Assembly: GCA_002310235.1 (NCBI GenBank)
Contig: DBYO01000035.1
Span: 1 to 64,000, forward strand
Direction of reading: 5' to 3'
DNA: 64,000 nucleotides
DNA from: Bacteroidales bacterium UBA1184
Lineage (GTDB): Bacteria; Bacteroidota; Bacteroidia; Bacteroidales; ML635J-15
In this document: piece by piece, positions 18,401 through 26,896 of the stretch
Numbering within the stretch: position 1 is the first letter of the stretch
Layout of the letters: each line of letters begins with the position of its first letter
Made by a program: the position numbers and the translations under genes
Notes under the pieces: model-generated
Databases searched by the model: none
Told to the model about the DNA's origin: nothing
What the model saw: the letters and a program-made list of their open reading frames with translations, nothing else

Positions 18401-20101
18401 CACGTTCTGAGCAGAGAGGTTTGTCCTGTTAGTACAAATCAGGTCGGGGATGCTAGCAATTGTAGGTGTGGGGCGAATACAGCAGTTGACATTTTCGTAT
18501 TCCAGCACTGTAACATACAATGTAGTATCGTAAGTACAACCAAAATTATCGGTAGCCGAAAAAGTATAAGCCGTCTGACCCGGTGTTGTCGGATTTGCAA
18601 TATTATTTGCAGCAAGGCCCTCGTTTGCCACCTCTGAACCTTCCCACCACAACTGATCATCGTAGGTGTTCTGGAACGAAATCACACTATCTGCGGACGG
18701 AATAAGGTAATCGGCAAAGTGAAACTCTGTCAGGAACACGGTTCCATCATCGGCTGGAAGGTAGTCGATAAATATAATACACCATTCGCCATTGATTGGA
18801 CAACCTATTAAATTGCTGAAGTTATCAACTGGCTGATAGTATCCAGATGGCAAAGGATTACTATAACTAGGACAGTTTGCCGACATTAGTCCATTATTGT
18901 TACTCATTGACCAATAATAGTCATATCCTACACCTACCCACTGATCTCCGTCGAGACAGGAGTTGGTACCTACATCATCATAATCGACAGCCTCTCCGAA
19001 GTATCCTCCGCCACAAGACTGAGTAAACAATGTAACACGTTGACCGCTAGGACACTGGATCAATATATCAAGGTCACCCATCCACGAATGCTCCATTTGC
19101 ATACCGATTGATTCTATATCGTTTGCAGACTGGATGACCTGTCCAGGAGCAAATTCTGTATAATAGAAACAACTCACCTGCTCTTGGTCCTCATGCTCAT
19201 CGTCGAAGCAATGCTGCTCGTAGTTTACCTCTTGAATAGTCATCTGCCACTCATCGGGAGGAACAACAACACCTGTGAGTTGCACATCCTGACCTGGGCA
19301 AACTTCGGGCGTGACGGTAGTACCTGTAAATGTTGGCGGTACAGAAATATATACAGTCACAGTGTTAGAAACCGCTGTACATCCGATATTATCGGTAACC
19401 CTCAAAGAGTAAAAATAAGCGCCAGGAGCAAGAGGTTCGGCAAGTTCCCACAAGCCAACACCTTCGAAAACTTGATTTCCCTGATCGCTAAGAGCATTCC
19501 ATGTATATGTCGCTGTTTCAGCCGACTGGTGATAATTTTCATCGTTGTGGTTGAAAATTACTTCAGAAGAAACTATACCGCCAGAACAACCCAAGTAAGC
19601 CTCTTCGGCAACGCTATATTCAGCCTCGGGTGTAATACTAACAGTAAAATCCTGACAAGGAACACCACATGAAATATTTATCTGGAATCCTGAGCTAATA
19701 ACAGAACCATCGCTGCGCCAATATATTGTAAGACAGTTACCCGGAGTTGATGAGTAAGGTTGGTCAGCAGGAATAGTAGTTCCACCTACCGTAGCTAAAA
19801 GAGTACCTCCTGTATTCGGACCATCATAAAACTTTAAATAGTCATAGCTTACACTTTCTGTATTCAAATACACTATTTCTGCAATAACTGGTGCATTAGG
19901 AATTTCGGAACAGAACGTAATAGTATAAGTCTCACTGGTTGAATAGTTGCCGTTAGGACCTCCAGAATCGTACAATGTTGCATTACAGGTAGTTACCGTT
20001 CTACCATTGGTTGTACTATTAAGATTGTAGGTCTGCGCCATTGTCTCAAAACCGTACAACAGGAACAAGGTTGACAATAATATGTATATAATCTTTTTCA
20101 T
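15494..20101 (-). CDS. Large secreted SprB-repeat/PKD protein with T9SS type B sorting domain
   Basis: 1535-residue exported protein. Order: signal peptide (cleavage near ETMAQ); CUB-like domain (about 25-145); region resembling a proprotein-convertase P domain (about 300-465, SWMGDLDILIQCPSG); four to six SprB-type repeats (about 730-1160; cysteines in CYHSNGG, CYGSQDG, CYGHCDG, CNGGNDG, each ending in Y-x-W); two PKD-like domains (about 1270-1410, WQFGDND and WFFGDQD); and a gliding-motility-associated C-terminal domain (about 1420-1535, APTSFTPNGDGLNDCF, VYDRWGELVF, NGIYQW), the type B T9SS sorting signal. Family members are surface adhesins or gliding proteins; direct function here is inferred. 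Its start overlaps the stop of the upstream gene by 4 bp. Confidence 0.9.
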   Translation of the reverse strand: MKKIIYILLSTLFLLYGFETMAQTYNLNSTTNGRTVTTCNATLYDSGGPNGNYSTSETYTITFCSEIPNAPVIAEIVYLNTESVSYDYLKFYDGPNTGGTLLATVGGTTIPADQPYSSTPGNCLTIYWRSDGSVISSGFQINISCGVPCQDFTVSITPEAEYSVAEEAYLGCSGGIVSSEVIFNHNDENYHQSAETATYTWNALSDQGNQVFEGVGLWELAEPLAPGAYFYSLRVTDNIGCTAVSNTVTVYISVPPTFTGTTVTPEVCPGQDVQLTGVVVPPDEWQMTIQEVNYEQHCFDDEHEDQEQVSCFYYTEFAPGQVIQSANDIESIGMQMEHSWMGDLDILIQCPSGQRVTLFTQSCGGGYFGEAVDYDDVGTNSCLDGDQWVGVGYDYYWSMSNNNGLMSANCPSYSNPLPSGYYQPVDNFSNLIGCPINGEWCIIFIDYLPADDGTVFLTEFHFADYLIPSADSVISFQNTYDDQLWWEGSEVANEGLAANNIANPTTPGQTAYTFSATDNFGCTYDTTLYVTVLEYENVNCCIRPTPTIASIPDLICTNRTNLSAQNVPNGNTGEWTVVAYPNGDDVNNSATFNNPNSPNTQVTVNGWGTYTFRWTEKYLGRDDCVDVAEVTTTFQQQPTNTFTYTPISCFGDETSITYIGNMDANANFTWSFEGAFVQQGATPLGPHQVSWQTAGTHGVTLTVENNGCITSDTLVSILNPEQLVIDSITVVDDPCYHSNGGSAVVVHHGGTAPITYSWAAPGTELLNAGAGNYTLTITDANGCTDQHNYVISEPLELVIQTVTSTNLTCYGSQDGTISVFAGGGTGELRYMWADMGLGAPDRVGLSAGEYYLTVVDENNCSDERFVALTQPERLFITMTTDYAVCEGEPTPVRVDAFGGTTPYRYNWNTGSGDFEANAEISNFLTTTTHYTAYVRDDHNCVSNVETMTVTVSPKMVIDSIMLRQIKCYGHCDGRAELALRGGLPPLQYTWPSDTYIYDGICSGAYTVTVSDLIGCSVIGSFVITQPVDFIISRSMDSVSCNGGNDGEARIFVDGATPPYTYLWPNGNTTDIFTASAGAYNVTVHDSNGCRYTEEFVIPEPEPLVALPIDNRTICKGQSAFLTTAVTGGSPYYDYRWSGSDSVLYNGTMYEVAPKETSTYTLTVYDSHGCSIEMAPVTVTVNPDLRIASVLTSYDTICRGDEALIYVEADGGNGGPYTLTLQDGRVVPSPFTVRPDSTTMFYISLSDMCGTPSVTDSIEIFVHGYPDELFTATNVEGCAPLTVSFTPLTLEGSQYMWQFGDNDYAEENVVDHTYSKPGTYDVTMRVQSEYGCEIEKTVPDMVHVYPRPRALFDADMQSVSVLSAEVLFVNRSIDANRYFWFFGDQDSSTYESPRHTYSEMGEYEVILVAQSDHYCTDTTSRFITVYNQFSFYAPTSFTPNGDGLNDCFRICGNGITNNNFLLTVYDRWGELVFRTTRFDPSASCDACSDGAWDGTDMGSKRKGDKVLENGIYQWYCQFEDVYGISHREQGTVNMVR

Positions 20102-20532
20102 CTTCCTAAGTATTTATTGTATTTATCAGCAAGTTTCGAAGAAGAGTACACGCAAACCACATATCCTGTATCTCCTATCCTATACACTGTTGATTTATCC
20201 ATTTTTATATCGAAATCGTATGCCATAATATTGAAGCTAGCTTCATCGTAAGCCACCTCAATTTCGCCTGCTTCTTTTGTATCCTTGTCGAAAAATCTCA
20301 AAAACGGGTATTTCTGAGCCTCATCTATACCTGATTTTTTAACAACAAAACCGTTATTAGCAAACCAATTCCAGTATTCGATCTCTTGTGGAGACAAACT
20401 GAGCATATTATTAATATCCTCGGTCTGGAATTTTGAATACAGTTTGTTGTCGGGTACAACACTTGCCTGTTGTTGTGCAAAAACATTTGCCACAACAACA
20501 AGAGAAATAAGCGATATCAATATTTTTTTCAT
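20098..20532 (-). CDS. Small exported protein of unknown function, coupled to the T9SS type B gene
   Basis: 144 residues with a clear signal peptide (MKKILISLISLVVVANVFAQ, cleavage near FAQ). The mature part has an YSKFQTEDINNMLSLSPQE segment and a compact alpha/beta region ending in KLADKYNKYLGR; I recognise no family. The stop overlaps the start of the 1535-residue protein (ATGA-type, 4 bp), which implies translational coupling, so it probably acts with that protein, for instance as a periplasmic partner or chaperone (inference from context only). Confidence 0.8.
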   Translation of the reverse strand: MKKILISLISLVVVANVFAQQQASVVPDNKLYSKFQTEDINNMLSLSPQEIEYWNWFANNGFVVKKSGIDEAQKYPFLRFFDKDTKEAGEIEVAYDEASFNIMAYDFDIKMDKSTVYRIGDTGYVVCVYSSSKLADKYNKYLGR

Positions 20533-20636
20533 GTTTCAGAAATTTTAATTCAATAGTAAAACGCATAAAATGCCATAGGGTTGCCTAACTGTGAAAAAAA
20601 ATTTTTCACAAAGCACAATACACATTTTACAACTTG

Positions 20637-20666
20637 CAAAGATATAAAAAAATTTTTCATAACAAA
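20637..20666 (-). promoter_or_regulatory. Promoter of the 20532-15494 operon
   Basis: Minus-strand TTTG (20663-20666), 18 bp, then TATCTTTG (20637-20644). It overlaps the tail of the exbD terminator and lies 105 nt before the ATG at 20532. Confidence 0.6.
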
Positions 20667-20700
20667 AAAAGGGACTGAAAATTCAGTCCCTTATATTTTT
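20664..20700 (-). terminator. Terminator of the exb cluster
   Basis: Nine-base-pair hairpin GGGACTGAA / TTCAGTCCC, followed on the minus strand by T7, about 20 nt after the stop of the last exbD gene. Confidence 0.8.
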
Positions 20701-20716
20701 CGATATGAGATTAGAT

Positions 20717-21196
20717 TTAATAACCCATATCCTGGCGTGCAGAGTAATTAATCTTCAATGCACTTGCTTTTCTTAATTCCTGCTTGATATCGGTTATGAT
20801 ACCCATTTTTGTATCCTTGTGAACCTTTAGTGAAGTAGTCATGAATGGAACTTCAGCTTCGTCTCTTTCAGCACGTTCGGCGAGTATGTACTCGTATATA
20901 TCCGACAATTCGGCGAAAGAAGAGTTCAACTGGATCTTTGGTTCGGTACCGTATATCTTCTGGTACTGCTGCAATGGTTTACCAACATATATGTAGCTTA
21001 CCAGCGACTTCTTTTCAAGCTTCTTGATTTCGGTTGCAGTCGGTAAGTCGGAACCTTTGAGTTCGATCATAAGTTCGACTTCACGCATGGTAGTAGAAAC
21101 CATGAAGAAGAAAAGGATCATGAATACGATATCGGGCAAAGATGCTGTAGAAATAGCACCTAAGGTTTTCTTTTTCTTTTTTCCCATTACAGCCAT
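20717..21196 (-). CDS. exbD: ExbD/TolR family biopolymer transport protein
   Basis: Inner-membrane component of a proton-driven ExbB/ExbD (or TolQ/TolR) motor that energises TonB-type proteins. 159 residues: a basic N-terminus (GKKKKK), one membrane segment carrying the conserved protonatable Asp (LPDIVFMILFFFMV), then a periplasmic domain. It overlaps the stop of the preceding exbD paralogue by one base. Last gene of the cluster, followed by a terminator. Confidence 0.9.
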   Translation of the reverse strand: MAVMGKKKKKTLGAISTASLPDIVFMILFFFMVSTTMREVELMIELKGSDLPTATEIKKLEKKSLVSYIYVGKPLQQYQKIYGTEPKIQLNSSFAELSDIYEYILAERAERDEAEVPFMTTSLKVHKDTKMGIITDIKQELRKASALKINYSARQDMGY

Positions 21197-21786
21197 TATT
21201 CTTTTCCTCCATAATTTTTAGGTTCTGCTTCGGAGATACGCTGAGGATAAATCTTTCTGATAGCTCCCTGTTGTTCATCGCTAAGCTCATCGTATGGCTT
21301 ATTGAAGTACTTTTTGGAGGCCTCGTTACGTATCTCATTGTAAGCTGCAACCAATTCGTTCTGAACTTCGATATACCGACCATAAGTAGTACCACGGTCG
21401 TTCTGCAGGGATATAATACCCTTCGATGTCTTAACTGTACCTTTTATTCCTTCTACAGTTATTTCCTCCATCTCGGGAAGCGTAGGATCGTCGTCTCTAT
21501 CGCAATTGATGAATCTCTTTGCATCTTCGCGAAGGTCTTCGAGATTATTCACCCATTCGCCATTTACAACTATGTTTCCCCTTGAGTTAACCTGTACCAA
21601 GTAAGCGTTACGCTTGTTGACCTCTGCATCGGTCTTCTGGTCCTTATTCTCCGGGATAGGTGGCAACTGGCGCTGGATACCGGTATCGACATCCATAGTA
21701 GTCGTCACTAGGAAGAAAATAAGCAACAAGAAAGCGATATCCGCCATGGAACTTGCGTTAATTTCCGGGGTTGATCTTTTTGCCAT
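21196..21786 (-). CDS. exbD: ExbD/TolR family protein, second paralogue
   Basis: 196 residues with one N-terminal membrane helix containing the conserved Asp (SSMADIAFLLLIFFLVTT) and a periplasmic domain longer than in the neighbouring ExbD, with a C-terminal extension (about 120-196) rich in charged residues. Two different ExbD proteins in series are common in Bacteroidota exb clusters and may form mixed dimers inside the ExbB pentamer (family knowledge). No TonB gene is present in the cluster. Confidence 0.9.
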   Translation of the reverse strand: MAKRSTPEINASSMADIAFLLLIFFLVTTTMDVDTGIQRQLPPIPENKDQKTDAEVNKRNAYLVQVNSRGNIVVNGEWVNNLEDLREDAKRFINCDRDDDPTLPEMEEITVEGIKGTVKTSKGIISLQNDRGTTYGRYIEVQNELVAAYNEIRNEASKKYFNKPYDELSDEQQGAIRKIYPQRISEAEPKNYGGKE

Positions 21787-21812
21787 AATAATACCCTTTT
21801 AAAAATTAACAA

Positions 21813-22337
21813 TTACTTCCACAATCTTGATACGGCACCATAAATAAGGGCCAAAATAGCTGCTGCACCAGCAATGTAAGTCATCCACAGACCAGCTTCA
21901 GCCAGCTTGATGTCACTGGAGGCTTCACCTGGCACATAACCGGCTTTTTGGATACCTATTGTATTAGGAGCAATACCATCTGCCAATGACCATGAAATGA
22001 TAACAACAACAGCTATTGCCACCAAAACGATAGCAGGCTTTATCAACGACTTAGGAGAAGCAATACCGTCAGCTACTACACCGCCAATTTCAAAAACAAC
22101 AAACATTGCAGCGCATAATAGTGCCAAAAATTCGCAGGCGTACATTATAAAGCCGCCCCAATTGGTCGCTGCCGCATCAACGCCTTCAATTTTCTCGGCG
22201 CCAGTTGCTCCATCAAGAGCATCCATGGCTGCCTGCATCTCAGACGCCTCGCCTGGCAGTACAAAGAACAGCACAGATATAACTGCAGCCGCTCCTAATA
22301 CGACCCAACCTAATATTTTAACTATTTTCTCTAACAT
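21813..22337 (-). CDS. Small multi-pass membrane protein of the exb cluster
   Basis: 174 residues with about four hydrophobic segments (near 8-28, 60-85, 97-115 and 150-170). No catalytic motif or known family is evident to me. It lies between exbB and the first exbD in one transcription unit (gaps of about 26 bp on each side), so it is probably an accessory subunit of the motor; this is inferred from position only. Confidence 0.75.
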   Translation of the reverse strand: MLEKIVKILGWVVLGAAAVISVLFFVLPGEASEMQAAMDALDGATGAEKIEGVDAAATNWGGFIMYACEFLALLCAAMFVVFEIGGVVADGIASPKSLIKPAIVLVAIAVVVIISWSLADGIAPNTIGIQKAGYVPGEASSDIKLAEAGLWMTYIAGAAAILALIYGAVSRLWK

Positions 22338-22363
22338 CTCTGTAATTTTTTAATTGACGACAA

Positions 22364-23173
22364 TTAATTATTAGCCTTTCTTTCGTAATCTACAAGGATA
22401 TCAACGAGTGAAATCGATGCATCTTCCATTGTGTTAACCAATGTATCGATCTTACCAAGGATATAGTTGTAGAACACCTGAAGGATCATAGCACCGATCA
22501 AACCGCCTACGGTTGTGATAAGAGCGACCTTGATACCACCAGCAACAACTGCAGGGTTGATATCACCAGCAGCCTCGATAGCGTCGAATGCGCCGATCAT
22601 ACCGATAACCGTACCCATGAATCCCAACATAGGAAGAAGTGCGATGAACAATGAAATCCAAGTCAAACCCTTTTCCATCTGACCCATCTGTACAGAACCA
22701 TAAGAAACAACCGACTTTTCAACCATGTCGATGCCATCCGGGTATCTTGAAAGACCCTGATAGAAGATGCTAGCTACAGGACCACGAGTATTGCGGCAAA
22801 CATCCATTGCTGCGTCAACACCGCCTTCGTTCAATGCGTTCTCTATCTTAGTCAACAACTTCTTTGTATTTACAGTAGCAAGGTTCAAGTAGATGATTCT
22901 TTCGAAAGCGATAGCCAAACCGAGAATCAAAGCTACAAGCAAGAATCCCATAAATATAGGACCACCTTCGATGATCTTAATCTTCAACTGCTGGTGGAAC
23001 GGCTTTTCTTCTGTTGCTTCAGGAACAGTTTCATCGCCTGCTACAGGTTCATCCTGTGCAACTTCGGTTTGTGCCGGAGCAGCCTGCTCTTCTGTCTTTT
23101 CGTCTTGTGCAAATGTAGCGGTTGCAAAAGTCAGCAAACCTGCCAATGTAAGTAACGAGATTAACTTTTTCAT
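22364..23173 (-). CDS. exbB: ExbB/TolQ/MotA family proton channel protein
   Basis: 269 residues. The N-terminus has a cleavable-type leader (ending ATFAQ) and an acidic Glu/Pro/Ala-rich segment (about 24-60), not found in short ExbB proteins but usual in this phylum. Three membrane helices follow (about 73-95, 170-190, 205-235), with the MotA/TolQ/ExbB signature around LGFMGTVIGMIGAFDAI and GGIKVALITTVGGLI. Works with the two ExbD proteins downstream to power TonB-dependent import. First gene of the cluster. Confidence 0.9.
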   Translation of the reverse strand: MKKLISLLTLAGLLTFATATFAQDEKTEEQAAPAQTEVAQDEPVAGDETVPEATEEKPFHQQLKIKIIEGGPIFMGFLLVALILGLAIAFERIIYLNLATVNTKKLLTKIENALNEGGVDAAMDVCRNTRGPVASIFYQGLSRYPDGIDMVEKSVVSYGSVQMGQMEKGLTWISLFIALLPMLGFMGTVIGMIGAFDAIEAAGDINPAVVAGGIKVALITTVGGLIGAMILQVFYNYILGKIDTLVNTMEDASISLVDILVDYERKANN

Positions 23174-23264
23174 GACTAAATTCTGTTTTTAATTAATTTA
23201 ATTCTAATTCTTATTTATACCTATTTTATTTATTCAATGTTCAATTAAACGTTCAATCCCAATC

Positions 23265-23357
23265 TGGCGGAGAGAGTGGGATTCGAACCCACGATACGGC
23301 TTCACGCCGCATACACACTTTCCAGGCGTGCGCCTTCAACCGCTCGGCCATCTCTCC
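23265..23357 (-). tRNA. tRNA-Ser (anticodon GGA)
   Basis: Class II tRNA with long variable arm. Acceptor stem GGAGAGA/TCTCTCC, anticodon loop CTGGAAA with GGA, T-loop TTCGAAT, discriminator G and an encoded CCA end. Confidence 0.95.
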
Positions 23358-23499
23358 AGTGCGCCCAAAAAGGACTTGCAAAGTAATGAATTATTTAAGT
23401 GAAATAAAAATTTTTAATCATTTTTTTTCATGTTTTTTTGCAAAGATTGTGCTTTCTATTGCAAAATTACCATGCAACATTTTGACAAACAAACATATA

Positions 23500-24279
23500 C
23501 TACTGTGCAATCCTAAAAAGTTTTTTCGCATTTTCAGATGTGATTTCACAAACTTTACCATAGTCGAGTTCCAAAAGCGACGACAATTTTTCGGCAACAC
23601 ACGACACAAAAGCCGGCTCGTTGCGCTTTCCCCTATGTGGGACTGGGGCGAGATAAGGAGAATCGGTCTCGAGAAGAATGCTCGCAAGCGGAACTTTTGC
23701 CACCACCTCCGGCAAAGTCGATTTCTTGTAGGTAAGCACCCCTCCTACACCTATATAAAAACCCATGCCAATGACACGATTTGCCGCCTCATAATCCTCC
23801 GAGAAACAATGAAATACACCAGTAAGTCCACTATCTTTGTAAGCCGACATGACATCCATTATATTCGAAAAAGCATTTCGGCAATGAATGATAACTGGGA
23901 AGTTCTTATCCTTGGCATACGACAACTGATAATCAAAAACTTCCATCTGTTCTTTCAGATAAGTGTCGTCCCAATACAGGTCCATGCCAATCTCCCCTAT
24001 TGCCACGATATTGGGCAATGAATCGAATGTTGATTCAGAAAAAACAGCATCGAGTTCTCTCTTGAAATCGGCATTTACCGACGTGGGATGCAAACCATTC
24101 GCCACATAGAAATAATTTGTATCGGTTATAGCTAATGCCGAAAGCCTTTCTATCGAAGAACTGTCGATATTGGGCAGAATTATCTTCCCGACACCTGCCT
24201 CCTTAGCCCTCTTAAGAGCATCAGACCTATCGTCGTCGAACTCCTCGGAATAAATATGCGAATGTGTATCTATAAGCAT
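23500..24279 (-). CDS. tatD: TatD family metal-dependent hydrolase/deoxyribonuclease
   Basis: 259 residues, a full-length TIM-barrel TatD/YcfH protein. Metal ligands are visible: His6 and His8 (DTHSHIY), Glu in GEIGMD, His in VIIHCRNA, His in FHCFSED and Asp in LETDSPYLAP. Family members are Mg-dependent 3'-5' exonucleases or D-aminoacyl-tRNA-type hydrolases; the exact substrate is not settled. Third gene of a unit with dprA (5 bp gap) and a small membrane protein. Confidence 0.92.
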   Translation of the reverse strand: MLIDTHSHIYSEEFDDDRSDALKRAKEAGVGKIILPNIDSSSIERLSALAITDTNYFYVANGLHPTSVNADFKRELDAVFSESTFDSLPNIVAIGEIGMDLYWDDTYLKEQMEVFDYQLSYAKDKNFPVIIHCRNAFSNIMDVMSAYKDSGLTGVFHCFSEDYEAANRVIGMGFYIGVGGVLTYKKSTLPEVVAKVPLASILLETDSPYLAPVPHRGKRNEPAFVSCVAEKLSSLLELDYGKVCEITSENAKKLFRIAQ

Positions 24280-24284
24280 GATTA

Positions 24285-25403
24285 CTATCGCTTTAATGAG
24301 AAAATTTTACCGGGCAGCGACACTATTGCCCCTTTCATTTCTAGTTGCAACAATATAAGGCTCAACTCGTTGGGCGTAGTTTCGGTCTGACGGCGCAGGT
24401 TGTCGATATCCAGGAACTCGTACTTAGAAAGCACATCAGTTACTTTTCTCTCATCGTCGGTCAACTCAAACTGAAAATCGAGCGTAGGCATTTTGCTCTG
24501 CGACTTTGACGTCCAGTTCATTATATACTCAAAATCGTCGAACGACTCACATAGGTTCGCTCGATTGGTCTTTATCAGTTTATTGCAACCACGGCTATAA
24601 GTCGATGTCACATTTCCTGGCAATGCAAACACATCTTTGTTATAGTTATTTGCGATATTGGCTGTGATAATTGAACCGCCTTTCTCGCCAGACTCCACCA
24701 CAAGCAAGGCATCGCACAACCCAGCGACTATTCTGTTTCGCTTCACAAAATTTGACGGATCTATCTTTGTTCCATGAGGAAAATCCGAAATCAAGGCACC
24801 ATCGCACTCAACTATTTTGTCGGCGACCTTCTTATGTAACGACGGATATATTGTTTCAAGGCTATGTCCCAGCACCGCCCATGTTTTCAAATTATTTTTC
24901 AGAGCTGCCTTGTGAGCTGCCACATCAATGCCATAAGCAAGACCGCTTACTACAACCGCATCTGGGTATCTGTTTGCTAGTTCTGCAACAAACTCATTGC
25001 AGAACTCGACACCGTATTTTGTAGCGTTACGGGTACCCACTATGCTGACAATATGCTTTGCCGTAAAATCGGGCATACCTTTATAATATAAGACAGACGG
25101 AGAATCGGCACACTCACGCAACCGCTCTGGATAAGCCACATCGGCAAATGAAACAAAACCTATATCGTTGGCATATAAATACTTCAGCTCCTCCTCGGCG
25201 GCGACAAGAGCAGACTCAAAACTGGAATACAAGCGCGATGCCACAACTTCGCCAATCCCCTGCACCGACTGCAGCTGCTTGAACGAAGAATGAAACATAT
25301 TCTTAGCTGAGCCAAAATAGGAAATCAATTTCTTGGCATTGATGTCGCCTATTCCATGAACGAACGTAACGGCGACGTCGTAAAGTCTGTCGTCGTCAAG
25401 CAT
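24285..25403 (-). CDS. dprA: DNA processing protein DprA
   Basis: Loads RecA on incoming single-stranded DNA in transformation. 372 residues: helix-hairpin-helix region (about 1-75, VHGIGDINAKKL and VQGIGEVVASRL), the Rossmann-like SMF core (about 95-300) with SIVGTRNATKYG, SGLAYGIDVAAHKAAL, KRNRIVAGLCDALLVVE and GGSIITANIA, and a C-terminal winged-helix (about 310-372). Only 2 bp separate it from the preceding gene. Confidence 0.94.
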   Translation of the reverse strand: MLDDDRLYDVAVTFVHGIGDINAKKLISYFGSAKNMFHSSFKQLQSVQGIGEVVASRLYSSFESALVAAEEELKYLYANDIGFVSFADVAYPERLRECADSPSVLYYKGMPDFTAKHIVSIVGTRNATKYGVEFCNEFVAELANRYPDAVVVSGLAYGIDVAAHKAALKNNLKTWAVLGHSLETIYPSLHKKVADKIVECDGALISDFPHGTKIDPSNFVKRNRIVAGLCDALLVVESGEKGGSIITANIANNYNKDVFALPGNVTSTYSRGCNKLIKTNRANLCESFDDFEYIMNWTSKSQSKMPTLDFQFELTDDERKVTDVLSKYEFLDIDNLRRQTETTPNELSLILLQLEMKGAIVSLPGKIFSLKR

Positions 25404-25405
25404 GA

Positions 25406-25861
25406 CTATCTTTTAAGAGCCTCAAGGTCCGACATCATATCTTGCAGTTCGGTAGCCGACATTACAGAAACGCTTATCGGTTTGAACTTAGCAGTTCCAT
25501 TTGGCGTTCTCACATATATTACAACCATTTTGCGCAGACCCATATGCGACTTTTCCAATTCAATGCTGACAAAATCCTTCTTAGGAATCTCCAGTTTAAA
25601 GTTTCCAGCCGAAAACAAGCCTAACGACGTGTATTTCAATATTATCTTGAAACCATCAGAATTATAATAAATGTAGTTGAACTTTTTTGCAAAAAGATAA
25701 ACCTCAAGAAGCACAAACAATCCGATACATGTATAGTCGAGTATATGCTTTGGCACCCATGTATAAATAAGGTCAAGCACAACAACAGCCACAAGCACCA
25801 GTATTACCAACATATAACCGAGCTTTATCCGCGACGAAATCTCCTTAGTATCAATAATCAT
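25406..25861 (-). CDS. Small membrane protein of unknown function
   Basis: 151 residues with two N-terminal membrane helices (about 15-35 and 40-58) and a cytosolic domain of alternating beta strands (about 65-150), resembling the PH-like membrane proteins YdbT/DUF304, although I cannot confirm that. First gene of the unit with dprA and tatD. A -7 box TAACTTTG (25884-25891, minus) lies 23 nt upstream. Confidence 0.75.
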   Translation of the reverse strand: MIIDTKEISSRIKLGYMLVILVLVAVVVLDLIYTWVPKHILDYTCIGLFVLLEVYLFAKKFNYIYYNSDGFKIILKYTSLGLFSAGNFKLEIPKKDFVSIELEKSHMGLRKMVVIYVRTPNGTAKFKPISVSVMSATELQDMMSDLEALKR

Positions 25862-25970
25862 AGCTATTCATTTTGTTATGGCACAAAGTTAATGCTATTT
25901 TTCCGAATAGGGACATTAACGTAACAATAAAACCTTTATTATTTTTTCACAAAAAAAAGGGCAAAAAAAT

Positions 25971-26001
25971 TTTGTTAATAAAAATATTTGTGTTTACTTT
26001 G
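25971..26001 (+). promoter_or_regulatory. Promoter of the 26042 lipoprotein gene
   Basis: TTTG (25971-25974), 19 bp, TTACTTTG (25994-26001, one mismatch to TAnnTTTG); the ATG is 41 nt downstream. Confidence 0.6.
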
Positions 26002-26041
26002 CCGTCTGTATCATTAGAAGTCTTATTTAGAATTGTAAAGT

Positions 26042-26830
26042 ATGAATACAAAAAAATTATTGGGTTATATGATTGCCATCTTAATGTTGGCACTTCCGTT
26101 AGTATTCTCAGGTTGTGGTAAAGTCGGTGATGAAGACCCATTTTTGTCGTTCCGCAGCAGGAAAGCTAGACTTTGTGGTAATTGGACAGTAACACATTTC
26201 ACCTCCGAGATTCTAAAAAAAGAAAATAACATAAGCACAAATATCGTAACAACAGTAGAAGGTGATTCTTGGAAACAAGTTATAACAATTCCGAGTTCAG
26301 ATAGTACCAGAACCTTGTCAGGCAAAATCGCTAAAGACGCAGGACAGGAAGAAGGCGCATACACATTTACCTTCGACAAGAACGGAAATGCCAAGATGGT
26401 ATATAAGTATGAATTCGACGAAGACCAATCAAGCGAAGATGACGACCAATCAACAATCCTCAGAACCGAAGTTTCTGAAGAAATGATTGGCAAATGGGAA
26501 TTCGTGGGAGGAATTGACAACGATTACAAAAACAAGGAAAGAATTTCGTTTATAATTGAATCACAAAAGACCACAACAAAAGAATGGGAGATAATTTCAA
26601 GCGATGACGAAGGTGGAGCAACTCTTCCTCACCTCTTATCATCAAGCACCATAAGCGATAGTTATGCTAATGGCGAAATGAGTATTATATACCAGATTGT
26701 AGAACTTCGCAACAAGGAAATTAAGCTCCATCAGGATATCAACACATTCCACTTGAGAAGCAACAATAGCTCAGCTGAAGCATATCAGACAATTGGTTTT
26801 GAAAACATCACTATGGAACCAAGAAAATAA
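26042..26830 (+). CDS. Lipoprotein, lipocalin-like beta-rich
   Basis: 262 residues with a lipoprotein leader (LVFSGC, Cys at about 25). The mature part begins with FRSRKARLCGNWTVTHF, a start also typical of Bacteroidota lipocalin-like lipoproteins, followed by alternating strands and a duplicated theme (GKWEFVGGIDN near 150). An acidic stretch (about 120-135) is present. Ligand unknown. Single gene with its own promoter and a shared terminator. Confidence 0.75.
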   Translation: MNTKKLLGYMIAILMLALPLVFSGCGKVGDEDPFLSFRSRKARLCGNWTVTHFTSEILKKENNISTNIVTTVEGDSWKQVITIPSSDSTRTLSGKIAKDAGQEEGAYTFTFDKNGNAKMVYKYEFDEDQSSEDDDQSTILRTEVSEEMIGKWEFVGGIDNDYKNKERISFIIESQKTTTKEWEIISSDDEGGATLPHLLSSSTISDSYANGEMSIIYQIVELRNKEIKLHQDINTFHLRSNNSSAEAYQTIGFENITMEPRK

Positions 26831-26850
26831 GCGAAACAAAATCACACATA

Positions 26851-26877
26851 AAAAAGGCTCGGAAAATCCGAGCCTTT
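26851..26877. terminator. Bidirectional terminator
   Basis: Hairpin AAAAAGGCTCGGA / TCCGAGCCTTTTT between the convergent lipoprotein and glycosyltransferase genes, with A/T runs on both sides. Confidence 0.85.
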
Positions 26878-26896
26878 TTATTTTTCACATACATTA

